Shown here: positions 44,901 to 54,199 of the stretch, piece after piece
How positions within the stretch are numbered: the first letter of the stretch is position 1
How the letters are laid out: every line of letters starts with the position of its first letter
DNA from: Sphingobacterium olei
Lineage (GTDB): Bacteria; Bacteroidota; Bacteroidia; Sphingobacteriales; Sphingobacteriaceae
Direction of reading: 5' to 3'
Length of the DNA stretch: 64,000 nt
NCBI RefSeq assembly: GCF_005048855.1
Contig: NZ_SUME01000007.1
Span: 1-64,000 of the forward strand
Translations under genes and position numbers: made by a program
Notes under the pieces: model-generated
Seen by the model: the letters and a program-made list of their open reading frames with translations, nothing else
Told to the model about the DNA's origin: nothing
Databases searched by the model: none

Positions 44901-45380
44901 CGGGAACCCGGTCTGTACCGACCGGTCCAACGGGCTATTTTCAAAGACTGTCCTGGTATATGGATATACGGTCTTCTTCACGTGCGTATCCCAGCTCCCG
45001 CTACCGGCATAATAGGCTGCCTGTCTATTCCCGGCCGCCGCCACAAAGGAAGCATTGTTGGCAGTCTGCTCGCTATAGGGTAAATATTTTTTACTCTCAC
45101 GGCCGTTGGCATCGTATTCCATGTGCTGTACAATATCCTTTTTTGCCGTACTGCCCTGCCACTGTATCTCCTGCAGGGGGCGGCCGATACCGTCATAGTA
45201 GCGGACCGTCCGGTTCACCGAATCCACGGGCTTGCCCGTTAGGGCTGCCGCGCTGCTATAGGGACGCCGTGTGACGGTCTCCACGGTATAATTTTGGTTG
45301 CTGGTCTGTCCCTGTGTACCATTCCACAAAAATACGGATACGGTGGCCAGCAGAAGGGAAAGGATTCTGTCGATCTTCAT
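41940..45380 (-). CDS. Module C RHS toxin with ART-like C-terminal tip
   Basis: 1146 residues. Signal peptide to about residue 24 (WNGTQGQT), then VNRTVRYYDGIGRPLQEIQW, the DUF6443-type start. YD repeats to the core DHLGNTRAIIDH, DFGARFYDAEIGRWSVLDPLADQ and NPIRFIDPDGMS near residue 890. The tip has a long spacer with Ala-rich helices and ends with IYRVYGGNASMYGKSYSVINP (from about 1055), RNFAGLP and PLDGRRGGLPFEL, a pattern I associate with small ART-like tips (YRV.GG...G.S). The assignment is tentative. It follows the TcB-like partner by 48 bases; two immunity candidates follow. Confidence 0.65.
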   Translation of the reverse strand: MKIDRILSLLLATVSVFLWNGTQGQTSNQNYTVETVTRRPYSSAAALTGKPVDSVNRTVRYYDGIGRPLQEIQWQGSTAKKDIVQHMEYDANGRESKKYLPYSEQTANNASFVAAAGNRQAAYYAGSGSWDTHVKKTVYPYTRTVFENSPLDRSVQTGFPGQIWQPLSDTIAGSGHTVGMEYSFNGTGEVGLWSMYGSSGVATSGDYPPGRLIKTTSYDENNPQRIRAGSIEEFRNLEDRVVLRRIWQSGAESLDTYYLYDRSGNLIYVIPPGVTGTLVSEDFSGDPHDVAFREYVYAYRYDGLNRLVAKKIPGKGWEWIVYNTNDQVVLTQDALQRSSGRWTYRKYDVLGREVSTGIYTNPALSTRELAQSAVEGVTLKWESRQDSVYSNTAFPTTGYVPHLVSYYDNYGFEGAYKLPASGVSGSGKVKTLLTGTKVYKDDGTSPLLTVNYYDDQGRLIQSAGQNQFTGGTDYITNTYNFPGELLTSTRVHRPSASGTATTIVTTNSYDHVGRLKETRKKVNTQTEIVQSQLVYNEIGQLKQKNLHVNGATNQQEIYYTYNERGWTTGINNPDVLTDKRRFAMQLNYGNNPQAYNGNIGSIVWNTKVTTTQTQTPLQSYIYTYDPLNRLKKAAYSATGKNNFFNEELAYDSMGNIDTLRRSSGSAGWHNHFKYSYTGNRLNGVADAGTAARSNTFTYDANGNAITNSRLGITNIEYNYLNLPKKFVKGAQQLLYTYDATGRKLTKQLGTGVTQYVDGIQYKNGVLEFIQTEEGRILPNGSSFIYEYFLKDHLGNTRAIIDHTGAVKQIQDYYAFGMEMNTGAGLNSAINLYKYSGKEKQTEIGLDQLDFGARFYDAEIGRWSVLDPLADQMRRHSPYNYAFNNPIRFIDPDGMSSIEFEGGAAQFAFSYLKQSILGGRSSRDLEGAEEDPPKKKKRGYWNSFFQATNDYDPFHRMGQTYTRYLGEGPGALIDDFGQMMGGFTYAVGSLFFSETYVNSYYNIENYANASPEERGAADGAAVASMIEAGATYAPLAAYSPMALATLRGLSEFEIAIYRVYGGNASMYGKSYSVINPLYVPNYRNFAGLPDVNSGTYLLKGYVPLKDIKVGRWFAAPLDGRRGGLPFELYQNFNQLRRPSNIILKKRF

Positions 45381-45427
45381 AGCTGAATAGTCTTATCGGT
45401 TTGCATGTTGTTCTTCATCGCCCTGTA

Positions 45428-48400
45428 CTAAAAATTGGTAAGCCAGAGCTCGTATGAATTCCCCGTTGCGAAAGTATAGCTGCTCCCGTGCTGGACGACC
45501 GATGAACTGCTCGTTGTCCTGTTGTCTATCTCAAAGTTCGCGAAGAAGCCGTCCTCATATTTGGTGGACGGATCGACCCTGAAACTCAGCGTATACGTAC
45601 CGGCCGGTACGCGCAAGGTCACAGTATTTAACGGATAATCATAAACATCATTGAAGAACAGCTTCCGCGACACCACCACATGCCCATTTTGGACAAGATC
45701 CACATAGGCGTATTTTGGATAGTCGTAGTAATAGGAATGGAATACATTGACGAATTCTATCTCCACAAATGGGTCGCCCGGGGATTCCTTGATATACAGC
45801 GTAGTGTCGGAATAATCGAGGTTATAATAAGAGGCGTTCAATAATTCTTCCCTAGCTTGTGCAGTCGCCGACTCAATATTGCTCGAAAACGTTTTTCCTC
45901 CGTAGAACACCGAATTGTACAGGTGCCATACCGCCCCTTGCCATCCGATGGATTCCATTACCGGTCGGCTAAAGGATGGGATCCCCCCGGTGGAGGTCCA
46001 GTTGAAGAAACTGTATTCATGGGTCTTTATTATACGGTTTTCGTGATCCCTCACTTCCCTGAGCCTATCTAGACCGTCGTAGGAATAGTGTGAGGTCATT
46101 AGTTTTTCATCTGTGAGCGTCATGAGGTTGCCGTTAAAGTCGTAGGTGAAGTATTTCACATAACTGTTTTGTCCGTACATCGCTCCGTGGTTTGAAACCA
46201 GGAAATTATGGAGTGCAGAATGGGAGGCCGGATTGTTTATGGTGGCATGTGTACGGTATGGATTTGTTGAATAATGTGCATTTCGGGCCATGATCACCGG
46301 CCGGGTATTGTTGTACCCCCATACGACGCTTACCGGAATGCTGTCCCTTCCGCGATATTCCAGTATATTTCCATAGGCGTCATACAGTTCGTAGGACCCC
46401 ACCGTACGATAAGCCCCGCCGTTACTGGATTCCCATATCCGCTTGGGTGCATAAAACGTATTCAGCATATTGTGTTCACCGTATTCCACTTTGGTCCTAA
46501 GGATTTCTTCATTATCTATACGCTTTAAAGTCTCGATGACGGGATCCAGTATATTTCTGTTCTTTAAGGCGAGATTCAGCGGATCGTTGAAATCATAGCT
46601 ATACCAGCTATTTGTAAGCACCGTACGCCCTTCGCTATCCGTCGTCTGCACCGAAGATGGCTTCATATAGGGCAGCATGGCATAGCCATAACTTTTTTCT
46701 GTGGATACCGAATCGCCCAGCTCATCATAGCTGGTCTCTGCTTCCCATTCCAGCAGCATTCGTCCCGAACGGATAGTGTACTGCTCGTGATAAAAAAGGT
46801 CATACGGATACCCCGGCCCCAGCCCCGTTGCCGGATTGTACGGATCGTAATTATAAAGCCCATCGCTATAGGGCGCATTGCTATCCAGCGCACGGAAAAT
46901 ATACTTGGGACGCGCCAGCGCCGTTCTTATGACCAGGCTGTTCTGGTACCTGGTATAGGCATACCGTTTCTGGTTTAATTTCCTAAATCGCTGACCGGCA
47001 TCGGCATGCCTGCCGAATACCGTCACGGACTTCAGCAGGCCCATCGTGTAAGGGATCTTCAGATATCCTACGTCGAACCCCGGTACTTTATACCTGGCAA
47101 AAAGTGCACGTTCGTAAGTATCCATATAATGGTCCGGGGAATAATATTCATATACCGTCTTACCGTTGCCCTGTCCGTAATCCTGCACATACCTTGTTAC
47201 ATGGTTGTAATGCACTGGAGAACCATTGGGCATTGTGTAGTTATGGTAGTTTCCGCTCCGGTAACGATACACGGTATCCATCGTGATAAATTCACTATAC
47301 GCATTTGGAGGCGTATGCATATTCCTTCTATAATACACCTGATAGGTCGGATCGGATATGATGCCCACAAAGTTCATCGCCCGATGGGCCTTGGAACGGG
47401 GCGGTTTAACAAGCGCCACGCCGGTCCCATCTTCATGGAGACCGTAAACATAATTCTCCTGCTTGATGAACCTGTTACCGTTGAGGTCGCCATAATTGAT
47501 GGTACGGATACGGAGCCCTCCCGCTTCAACGGCGACGGATTGAGATACATATTCTTTCGAATAATCTTCCCGGTACTGATGGGGTTCATAATCGAATTCG
47601 GTAAAAAGCCCTGTGGGATATACAATAAACTTTAACATTCCTTTTAGTAGACCTGTGCGGTCCGGGTGCAAAAGATGCTGTGAAGAATGATGTCCTATGG
47701 GGACAGTGGTATTGGTAACCATGACCTGATTTGCATTATTCAGGTAACTGCCGACAGGAAGCTGTTGACGGGGAATGGTACCGAGATTGTATTGATAATA
47801 CCCTGCGGCATCAAACGTTACATCATTTACAAATCCCCACATATCTGTCCCCTTCATATAACTTCCGAACGCAAACTTGCTGTAATATTGGAGGCCATAA
47901 CGTTCTTTGGCCAGTGTGTCTGCCCCGTAAGTGTGGAGCGAATCAAGGTATCGGGTGGGCATCGGGTAGCCTTCGCTATAACTAGAAGCCGATGAGGCAA
48001 AGAGATCCACGGTCTTGATTAATGTGCCATTGGATCTTTTGCGTAATATTTTGGTCATTTCATCCGCTCCCAGAAATTCTATAAATTCTGTTCTGGTTAT
48101 TATCTTCCGGAGTGAGAGTCCCCTGATCTGCGAATGTGAATAGTTGTTTTCCGTTTGATCATCGACGGCCTTGAAATCAAGATTTCCCGTCGTATAATTA
48201 TAATACGGTATCTTATAAACAACATGATCGGAATATCCGCCGTACCTTTCTTCGATCAGTGGCTTGGAAAGATGTCCTATTTTATAATCCTTTGCCGGCA
48301 GTATCTGATACCAGTCTGTCCAGGGAGAAATGTTCATATTGTTCCCTTCAAACCAGTCCTGGTTTGAAGGATGGTACGATTCGTTCTTGTACACCACCAC

Positions 48401-49216
48401 TTCATCATCCGAATTTCCGGCATACTCGACCTGTTTGTTCTCATACTGGAACGTGATCTCGTTGAATCCTGTGGCCGATATTATCTTATGACATTTCCAA
48501 GTCGTGATATTGTCTCCGGTCAGCTCAATCAGATGTTGGAGCACACTTTCGTCACTCACATTTAGCGGCCCCACTTCACTGTTTTTCCTACCAAACTTAT
48601 AAACCGTACCATCCGTGTCCACGACCGTAAACTCACCGTCACTGAAACTGATCTTCATATTGTCATACGGTATAGTCACAAATTCGTATCCTGCCCCATC
48701 GAAATTTTTCTGTGCAACAAAAGTCCCTGATTTACCTAACAGGCTATAGCTAAATTTATCCGGGCTCCCGTCTATATTGTCGAAATACATCTCATATAGG
48801 TTACCGTTAATGAAATTACTATTTCTAGGAAAGTCGTAAGTATAACCTACACCTCCCTTGATCAATTGATTGTTGACATATCCTCGGGAGCCAAAATCAT
48901 CCTTGTCGTTGATGACACGGCTAATTTGCAGATCACAGCTCATGCTCCAGCCCAGCCCTACACGGGTCGCCCGTTCGTCTTTCCGGAATCCGCCCGCATG
49001 GTAGCTGAGCGCAACTGGTACGACCAGGTCTCCGATCCCCATCTCCATAAGGGGGATACTGATGTTGACCAGACCCCGGCTGAGATCGACCGGATATTCG
49101 GTCTGCTTGATAAGCGCAGAGGCTTCGGGGCTTACCGGAACCTTAACAAAATCCTGGCACAGTACTGTATGCGCAAACGATAGGAAAACAGAAAATAATA
49201 ATGCGTATCTTTTCAT
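45428..49216 (-). CDS. Module C RHS shell partner, TcB/SpvB-like
   Basis: 1262 residues from ATG 49216 (MKRYALLFSVFLSFAHTVLC, a signal peptide); the frame extends to 49270, but that start would bury the signal. Residues 25-90 read YPVDLSRGLVNISIPLMEMG, PVALSYHAGG and RVGLGWSMSCDLQ, the SpvB/TcB-like beginning. YD-type repeats follow, with YDFNGNLMTLTDEKLMTSHYSYDGLDRLREVRDHENR late, then about 150 residues of a beta-rich end. No core end and no tip. Pairs with the toxin gene downstream. Confidence 0.7.
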   Translation of the reverse strand: MKRYALLFSVFLSFAHTVLCQDFVKVPVSPEASALIKQTEYPVDLSRGLVNISIPLMEMGIGDLVVPVALSYHAGGFRKDERATRVGLGWSMSCDLQISRVINDKDDFGSRGYVNNQLIKGGVGYTYDFPRNSNFINGNLYEMYFDNIDGSPDKFSYSLLGKSGTFVAQKNFDGAGYEFVTIPYDNMKISFSDGEFTVVDTDGTVYKFGRKNSEVGPLNVSDESVLQHLIELTGDNITTWKCHKIISATGFNEITFQYENKQVEYAGNSDDEVVVYKNESYHPSNQDWFEGNNMNISPWTDWYQILPAKDYKIGHLSKPLIEERYGGYSDHVVYKIPYYNYTTGNLDFKAVDDQTENNYSHSQIRGLSLRKIITRTEFIEFLGADEMTKILRKRSNGTLIKTVDLFASSASSYSEGYPMPTRYLDSLHTYGADTLAKERYGLQYYSKFAFGSYMKGTDMWGFVNDVTFDAAGYYQYNLGTIPRQQLPVGSYLNNANQVMVTNTTVPIGHHSSQHLLHPDRTGLLKGMLKFIVYPTGLFTEFDYEPHQYREDYSKEYVSQSVAVEAGGLRIRTINYGDLNGNRFIKQENYVYGLHEDGTGVALVKPPRSKAHRAMNFVGIISDPTYQVYYRRNMHTPPNAYSEFITMDTVYRYRSGNYHNYTMPNGSPVHYNHVTRYVQDYGQGNGKTVYEYYSPDHYMDTYERALFARYKVPGFDVGYLKIPYTMGLLKSVTVFGRHADAGQRFRKLNQKRYAYTRYQNSLVIRTALARPKYIFRALDSNAPYSDGLYNYDPYNPATGLGPGYPYDLFYHEQYTIRSGRMLLEWEAETSYDELGDSVSTEKSYGYAMLPYMKPSSVQTTDSEGRTVLTNSWYSYDFNDPLNLALKNRNILDPVIETLKRIDNEEILRTKVEYGEHNMLNTFYAPKRIWESSNGGAYRTVGSYELYDAYGNILEYRGRDSIPVSVVWGYNNTRPVIMARNAHYSTNPYRTHATINNPASHSALHNFLVSNHGAMYGQNSYVKYFTYDFNGNLMTLTDEKLMTSHYSYDGLDRLREVRDHENRIIKTHEYSFFNWTSTGGIPSFSRPVMESIGWQGAVWHLYNSVFYGGKTFSSNIESATAQAREELLNASYYNLDYSDTTLYIKESPGDPFVEIEFVNVFHSYYYDYPKYAYVDLVQNGHVVVSRKLFFNDVYDYPLNTVTLRVPAGTYTLSFRVDPSTKYEDGFFANFEIDNRTTSSSSVVQHGSSYTFATGNSYELWLTNF

Positions 49217-49423
49217 ATTAGGGCATTGATAATGGTTTAATATGAGAAATGGAGATGCCTCCAACAACACTTTATCGACTCCTGCCTAGCAATACCACTC
49301 TGTAAATGTACTCGGATAAAAATGGAAATTGGCGACCATCTGACAGCTCGTGCTCAATCCCCTTAGGTTAATAGCATAATATATTACTAATATAGTGTTT
49401 TTTTTAATAAAAAAGAAAAAATA

Positions 49424-49714
49424 TTAATAATTATATATTGGCATATAGTGTAACATCTGATCTAGTATTCCTCTTTCGTTAAACACCAACACATACCGTC
49501 TACGAATAAGAAAAAATATATAGACGGTAAACAAGACAAACGGAACAAAAGTTAACACAGTTTTAAAAAATGTCCAAGACTGAAAATATCCCGAACCATA
49601 TAAAACGGATTCTTTATAAATACCGGGTATCCCAGAAACGACAAAAATGATAGAAAAAACAAAGAATAGGATTAACGAAAACCTATTTCTACGGGCATAA
49701 GCAATCTCATTCAT
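49424..49714 (-). CDS. Small membrane protein upstream of module C
   Basis: 96 residues with two clear membrane segments (about 13-30 and 52-72) and a basic RRRYVLVFNERG after the second. Overlaps the preceding gene by eight bases, so the two form an operon. No family recognised. It lies where fibres sit in other modules, yet has no signal peptide or cassette; it may be a leftover immunity gene of another toxin. Confidence 0.5.
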   Translation of the reverse strand: MNEIAYARRNRFSLILFFVFSIIFVVSGIPGIYKESVLYGSGYFQSWTFFKTVLTFVPFVLFTVYIFFLIRRRYVLVFNERGILDQMLHYMPIYNY

Positions 49715-50447
49715 ATTTCAGCGTTTTTTTAACAAGCGAAGCAAATTCATTTTCAGGTATTTCTTCCATATTACTGTCTATTTTATGAATCAGAAATAAA
49801 TACATAAAATCATGTTGCTGTTTTAATACAATTAACATGTTAGTAGATAATTTATCAACAGCTGGTTTCTCAAAAATACTGAAAGGTTTTACTTCAGCGG
49901 ACATGTCAGAATATTTATTTCCGTTAAGTTTTATTTTGAATCCGTAACTATTTTCTATAAAATATGCACAAATGCTGTCATTTATTATTAAATCTTTGGA
50001 AAGACTTGATTTAGGAAGATGAATTCCTATTGACTCGACTTTTAGTGATGAATAATTTGGTCTATATTTAAATTTTATCAATTGGTTATCTATACCGGAA
50101 TAGACAATCCCTCCGTCTATACCTAGATCTGTCAAATCATTATAACGATCGACAGCCTTATATAAGGGTTTTGACGGTGACATATTTAGCTTGATCGCAG
50201 TTATAGTGACCTTACTCTGATATTCAAATGATGAAATGATAGACTCATTATTTATAAATATTGTTTCGGAATATCTTATATCACTGGAATCAAGATCTAA
50301 TACAGTGATGAATTCTTTTGGTATTTCTGATTTTAAGTAAGATACTTTTTCGTCCAAATATTTTTCAATCCACCCCGCCCCTTTGAAGAGTACTACAAAA
50401 ACCACAATTACCGATAATATTAGAACTAATATTTTAACAAGTTTCAT
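49707..50447 (-). CDS. Membrane-anchored hypothetical protein
   Basis: 246 residues: one N-terminal membrane anchor (ILVLILSVIVVFVVLF, residues 6-21), then a periplasmic-looking alpha/beta domain (YSETIFINNESIISSFEYQS, YFIENSYGFKIKLNGN). No lipobox. Translationally coupled to the small membrane protein behind it. Unrecognised; perhaps a two-component immunity for a membrane- or periplasm-acting toxin. Confidence 0.5.
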   Translation of the reverse strand: MKLVKILVLILSVIVVFVVLFKGAGWIEKYLDEKVSYLKSEIPKEFITVLDLDSSDIRYSETIFINNESIISSFEYQSKVTITAIKLNMSPSKPLYKAVDRYNDLTDLGIDGGIVYSGIDNQLIKFKYRPNYSSLKVESIGIHLPKSSLSKDLIINDSICAYFIENSYGFKIKLNGNKYSDMSAEVKPFSIFEKPAVDKLSTNMLIVLKQQHDFMYLFLIHKIDSNMEEIPENEFASLVKKTLKYE

Positions 50448-50488
50448 AACATGCTTTTAAACACTCCCATTTTGTAGTTTAAAACATT

Positions 50489-51118
50489 TTACATACTCAA
50501 ATCAATAACCTTCCCTGTGCTCGCACTTTCGCGCGCGGCATCAAGAATCTCGATAACAATCAGGTTGTTTTCCAGGGAAGAGAGATCTTCAGCTGATACT
50601 TCTATTGTTTTATGAATGGCAGCTGAAAAATAATTAAAGGGATTGTCAAACGGGATCGACTCTAAAGAAAGACGCGTATGTGTAGCACTTTTTTCATTTT
50701 TCAGGCGGTAGGATATATTATTCCCATCCAGTGCTTTTATATATCCATGTACGCCATAGGCTTCCATATCTTTGCGCGAAAATGGCCAGTTCCATGAACC
50801 CTGAATGATGGCCTGTGCCTTTGGATATTTGACCACGATAGTGGCTTCGTCGTCAACATGTGGATAAATGTGAGGCTTAATTTGATTTAATGTGGCCGAA
50901 ACGGAGAGTGGTCGTTCGTTTTTCATAAGCCATGTCATGAGATTGGCACCGTAACAGCCGAAGTCGATAACAGCTACTCCTCCATTCTGCACCGGATCAG
51001 TCAGCCAATCGAGAAACTCCTGGTTACAGCCTATCTCCTTCGGCCCTTCATGTCCGTCGCAGATGACAACTTTGCGCAGCGCGCCAATGGCATTATCATT
51101 TTCAACCATGTTATACAA
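50489..51118 (-). pseudogene. Gfo/Idh/MocA-family oxidoreductase, 5' truncated
   Basis: The 209 residues correspond to the C-terminal two thirds of a Gfo/Idh/MocA dehydrogenase: GCNQEFLDWLTDPVQNGGVAVIDFGCYGANLMTWLM and then QIKPHIYPHVDDEATIVVKYP and GSWNWPFSRKDMEAYG. The N-terminal NAD-binding Rossmann part (GxGxxG) is missing; the frame breaks at about 51120, where a plus-strand gene fragment begins. Not expected to be active. Confidence 0.7.
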
Positions 51119-51335
51119 CTCCGGACGACTGGAAGGTCAGCGACTCGCATGAGAAAGTTGATAAAGTAGTGGTTTCACGATCTGGCCCTGTATTTTTACT
51201 AGAGGTATTAGAAGGAATAAAAGCCTCGCCGAAAGTCGAAGTTCTTGAAGATCTCGACAAACTCTACAAACACCTCAGCACAAAGGACCCTACCGAAAAA
51301 GCCGTCATCAAAAAGGTGCGGGAGGAGTTTAATTA
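51119..51335 (+). pseudogene. 3' gene fragment of unknown family (copy 1)
   Basis: Reads PDDWKVSDSHEKVDKVVVSR, then FLLEVLEGIKASPKVEVLED and KAVIKKVREEFN with a stop. A close copy lies at 54200-54430. Neither has its 5' part. I do not recognise the gene. The two copies mark the left ends of two related cassettes. Confidence 0.55.
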
Positions 51336-51511
51336 ATCTTTTTGTGTATCCTAATGTCCAATAGATAATTGAAACCGTCATGATTTATTCAAACCACTCA
51401 GAGGGGTGAAAAATCTGATAGCTTCATCATCTTTAAAGAACAATTTATTAAGATGAAAATTATTATGTATCTTTGATTATATCCTGTTATGGGTATTTAA
51501 ACATATTAGAT

Positions 51512-51721
51512 ATGAAAATTGTATTAGATGTTAAGGAAAATAAGGTTGATTTTCTTTTGGCTCTACTGAATGACCTCCCCTATGTGAAAGCCATCTCTGT
51601 AAATGAACAGGGAGAGGGTCGTTTCTTGGATGAAATCCGAGAAGCTGTCCAAGATGTCAATCTCATTAAACAGGGCAAGTTGAAAGGTCGCCCTGTAGAA
51701 GAACTTTTGAATGAGCTATAG
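51512..51721 (+). CDS. Antitoxin of a RelE/ParE-type pair
   Basis: 69 residues from ATG 51512 (MKIVLDVKENKVDFLLALLN); the frame is open further upstream to 51473 but without a good start. The ending FLDEIREAVQDVNLIKQGKLKGRPVEELLNEL is the usual toxin-binding tail of small Bacteroidetes antitoxins. Overlaps the toxin gene by 11 bases, which keeps their synthesis coupled. Confidence 0.75.
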   Translation: MKIVLDVKENKVDFLLALLNDLPYVKAISVNEQGEGRFLDEIREAVQDVNLIKQGKLKGRPVEELLNEL

Positions 51722-52040
51722 TGTAATCACAATTCGTGCCTTCGACAGACAGGCAAAAAGGTTATTGAAAAAATTTCCTTCATTAAAGTCGGAGTTACTC
51801 GAACTGGTTACCGTACTTAAGGAGAAGCCGGCTTACGGAACAGATCTTGGAAACAATTGCTTTAAAGTTAGGCTTGCCATGGCTAGTAAAGGAAAAGGAA
51901 AAAGTGGCGGTGCTAGAGTTATTACCCATTTTTATGTATCAGAAGACACGGTAATCTTACTGTCCATATACGACAAATCTGAAAAAGCGAGTATCTCTGA
52001 AAAGCAGATTCTTTTACTTTTACAGCAAATTAATCTTTAA
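51711..52040 (+). CDS. RelE/ParE-superfamily toxin
   Basis: 109 residues: ITIRAFDRQAKRLLKKFPSLKSELLELV, LGNNCFKVRLAMASKGKGKSGGARVITHF and VILLSIYDKSEKASISEKQI, the classic RelE/ParE layout (F.k..KkL.kk, KiRl...gKggG.RvI, iyl..iydKse). Such toxins cleave mRNA at the ribosome or act on gyrase. Which applies here cannot be told. Lies behind its antitoxin in an otherwise antisense region. Confidence 0.8.
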   Translation: MSYSVITIRAFDRQAKRLLKKFPSLKSELLELVTVLKEKPAYGTDLGNNCFKVRLAMASKGKGKSGGARVITHFYVSEDTVILLSIYDKSEKASISEKQILLLLQQINL

Positions 52041-52078
52041 TAAACAAACCTCCTTTACCTTCATTCAATATTACTCCA

Positions 52079-52729
52079 TTGATCGAAGTTATCCAAAGAC
52101 CATCCATAAGAAAAGCAGATAAGCCAGACGTCATTATGTCCCGGATGGACTATGTCATTATCTGTCAGGTTATCAAGCGGCTAAATGAAATCGGCATGAC
52201 TGATGATGAGCTTTCCTTTCTACTGGGAAAAGCCAACAACTATGTCTTTGGATTCATTATCAAACCCAGCGACAAGAACCGCTTTAACGAGGATCAGATC
52301 GACCTACTACCCTATATTTTAAAGTGTCCATTTTCTAAAATCATTCCTAATGGCACCGCACCGGGCAATATACAGCTCTATCATACCGGTGGGATACCTG
52401 ACGAAGGGTACAAAGGATTCTCCCTTATTGTCTACTCCCCCAGCGGCGAAGGCACACGCATTATCTGGAAAAAGAAAAATGCGCCGAAAGGCAGCACCCG
52501 AAAAACCAACAGATATTTGCTCGATCTGCTGAAACTATGGATAATTGAAGGATATTTCGACCAAAAACGTGATGCTCTAGAGATTTACAAAAAACTAAAC
52601 GCGGAACGTGACGCGGTGTTCCAAATCAGCGAACTCGAGAAGTGTATCAAGATATTGTGCAGCATCCGCCATGAACTGCTTGAAAAGGAATCCATTGACG
52701 GGGTACTGAAATATTGGAAGAAAGTGTAA
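52079..52729 (+). CDS. Conserved hypothetical protein with HTH-like segment (intact copy)
   Basis: 216 residues from a TTG start. MSRMDYVIICQVIKRLNEIGMTDDELSFLLGKANNYVFGFI looks like a divergent helix-turn-helix. Then GNIQLYHTGGIPDEGYKGFSLIVYS and a helical end (LEKCIKILCSIRHELLEKESIDGVLKYWKKV). Two further copies occur at 39483 (deleted) and 55136 (frameshifted), each next to accessory genes. Function unknown; a role linked to mobility or regulation of the cassettes is a guess. Confidence 0.6.
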   Translation: MIEVIQRPSIRKADKPDVIMSRMDYVIICQVIKRLNEIGMTDDELSFLLGKANNYVFGFIIKPSDKNRFNEDQIDLLPYILKCPFSKIIPNGTAPGNIQLYHTGGIPDEGYKGFSLIVYSPSGEGTRIIWKKKNAPKGSTRKTNRYLLDLLKLWIIEGYFDQKRDALEIYKKLNAERDAVFQISELEKCIKILCSIRHELLEKESIDGVLKYWKKV

Positions 52730-52985
52730 ATAAAAGTTTAGAAAAAACAATCCAGTTACAGGAAGAACTTATCAAGGAAAAAGACCAGATAATGGCACTT
52801 CAATCCAAATATATTGCCGAATTGGAAGAAAAACTCAATCAACAGAAGTAGCATGAGATCCTCTAAAGGAGAACTAATGCCTTCATTACAACACAAAATA
52901 AACAGCTGCTCGGGATACAGCATATATACTTGTTCCAATAGCAGAAGCCCTTGGAGTGACTCCAAATGAACTATTAGATTTCTAA
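52730..52985 (+). pseudogene. XRE-type regulator fragments
   Basis: A coiled-coil tail SLEKTIQLQEELIKEKDQIM...LEEKLNQQK ends at 52851. It is followed by SSKGELMPSLQ and, in another frame, LVPIAEALGVTPNELLDF with a stop at 52985, the end of a helix-turn-helix domain (IAeALgvtpneLl). The parts are out of order and shifted, so this is a relic. Confidence 0.5.
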
Positions 52986-53003
52986 AATCAACTGATAAAG
53001 TAA

Positions 53004-53035
53004 GAACAGGGATTCCATTTCGGGAATCCCTGTTC
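53004..53035. terminator. Hairpin terminator behind the Rpn-type gene
   Basis: GAACAGGGATTCC and its exact complement flank a short loop. It sits 25 bases after the stop of the minus-strand gene at 53060, and XRE scraps end just before it on the plus strand, so it may serve both directions. Confidence 0.7.
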
Positions 53036-53059
53036 TCAATAATATACTTACTGAAAAGC

Positions 53060-54002
53060 CTATTTCAGCTTTTCAATTTCTTCGATAGAAAGCCCCGTAC
53101 CTTCAGCTATATCTGCTATAGCTATTCCCATTTTTTTAAGCTTCAGTGCTGTTTCAATAGCCTTCTTGCGTTCGCCTTCGGCACGACCTTGTTGCCGACC
53201 TTCTTCTTTCGCTCTCTCCCTTTCAAAAACAGCCGTTTCGCGGATTGATTCCGCATCCCATTTGCGTTTTAAACTTACATCGTACATACTGCGTTCCTCC
53301 TTGCTTAACTTACTATATTCTGCAATACTAAACAACCTTTCAAATATTGGCTTACGAAGGTAAGCCGGTAGTTTGTCCATTTTGGACATATCTTTCAGTA
53401 CATGCAGCCAACGATCCAGATCACTGATCAGATCTTTTTCACTTTTGGTAAAGTTAATCAATTTATCATATGATTTTGTTTTAATGGAATGATAGAGCCC
53501 TTCGGGGTTCGATGTATATAAATCCCAAGTCTTCATAAAAAACTTCACCTGACCCTCTCTTACTCAAACAAATATCGTGCAAAAAATCTTCGCTTCCATC
53601 CCTACCTGGCATAGGGAAACCATCCATCAGCACAATGACATAAACTTCGCTGATAGCATAATTCCACCCTTTACGGCCTCCCTTTGGAGCTTGATCGGCA
53701 ATAAGTTTGCTACCATAGTACAGCATCCGTCTCTTTAGGTTACGTTGCGGAGTTCGCTGGACTTCAATGATAAACTGACTACCGTCAATCGATGTGCAGG
53801 TCAAATCGAAGATTACAGCACCAATATCATCTGTTTCTCCGACGTGTTCATTTTTGTTATAATACAGATCCTGGATCACTTTGCGCCCACAGAAAAGTTC
53901 ATTCAAAAAAGAAATGAGCAGGTCTTTATTGGCTTCGGAACCAAAAATCCGCTTGAAACCATAATCTGTCGTGATGTCGATGTATCTTGTTGGTTGTGCC
54001 AT
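53060..54002 (-). pseudogene. Rpn-family PD-(D/E)XK nuclease/transposase-like gene, frameshifted
   Basis: The upstream frame (from 54002) reads RYIDITTDYGFKRIFGSEANKDLLISFLNELF and FDLTCTSIDGSQFIIEVQRTPQ to GFIYIE. The second frame continues LINFTKSEKDLISDLDRWLHVLKDM to a C-terminal charged helix EEGRQQGRAEGERKKAIETALKLKK. This is the layout of Rpn (recombination-promoting nuclease) proteins; D...EVQ is the nuclease core. Between YIE and LINF about 46 extra bases break the frame. Probably inactive; the nuclease half itself is intact. Confidence 0.7.
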
Positions 54003-54199
54003 AATTATTGTTTAGCTAATGGTTATTATCAAAAGCAAAAATATCAAAATAATCTCAAAACTAAAAATATTAGCATTTATTTTTCCTTGATCTAAAGTCA
54101 CAGCCACGTATATCCAAACCAAATTCTCCACCAGACTCTTTAATGTAATAAGACACACGCTATCCATCAAGCTTTTAGGCTAGGATATGAGTTATCGAC

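Noticed and set aside
47006..47635. Plus-strand open frame of 209 codons inside the module C partner
   Set aside because: Antisense shadow of a clear RHS/YD protein, with no start signal and an unusual Ile/Arg/His-rich composition.
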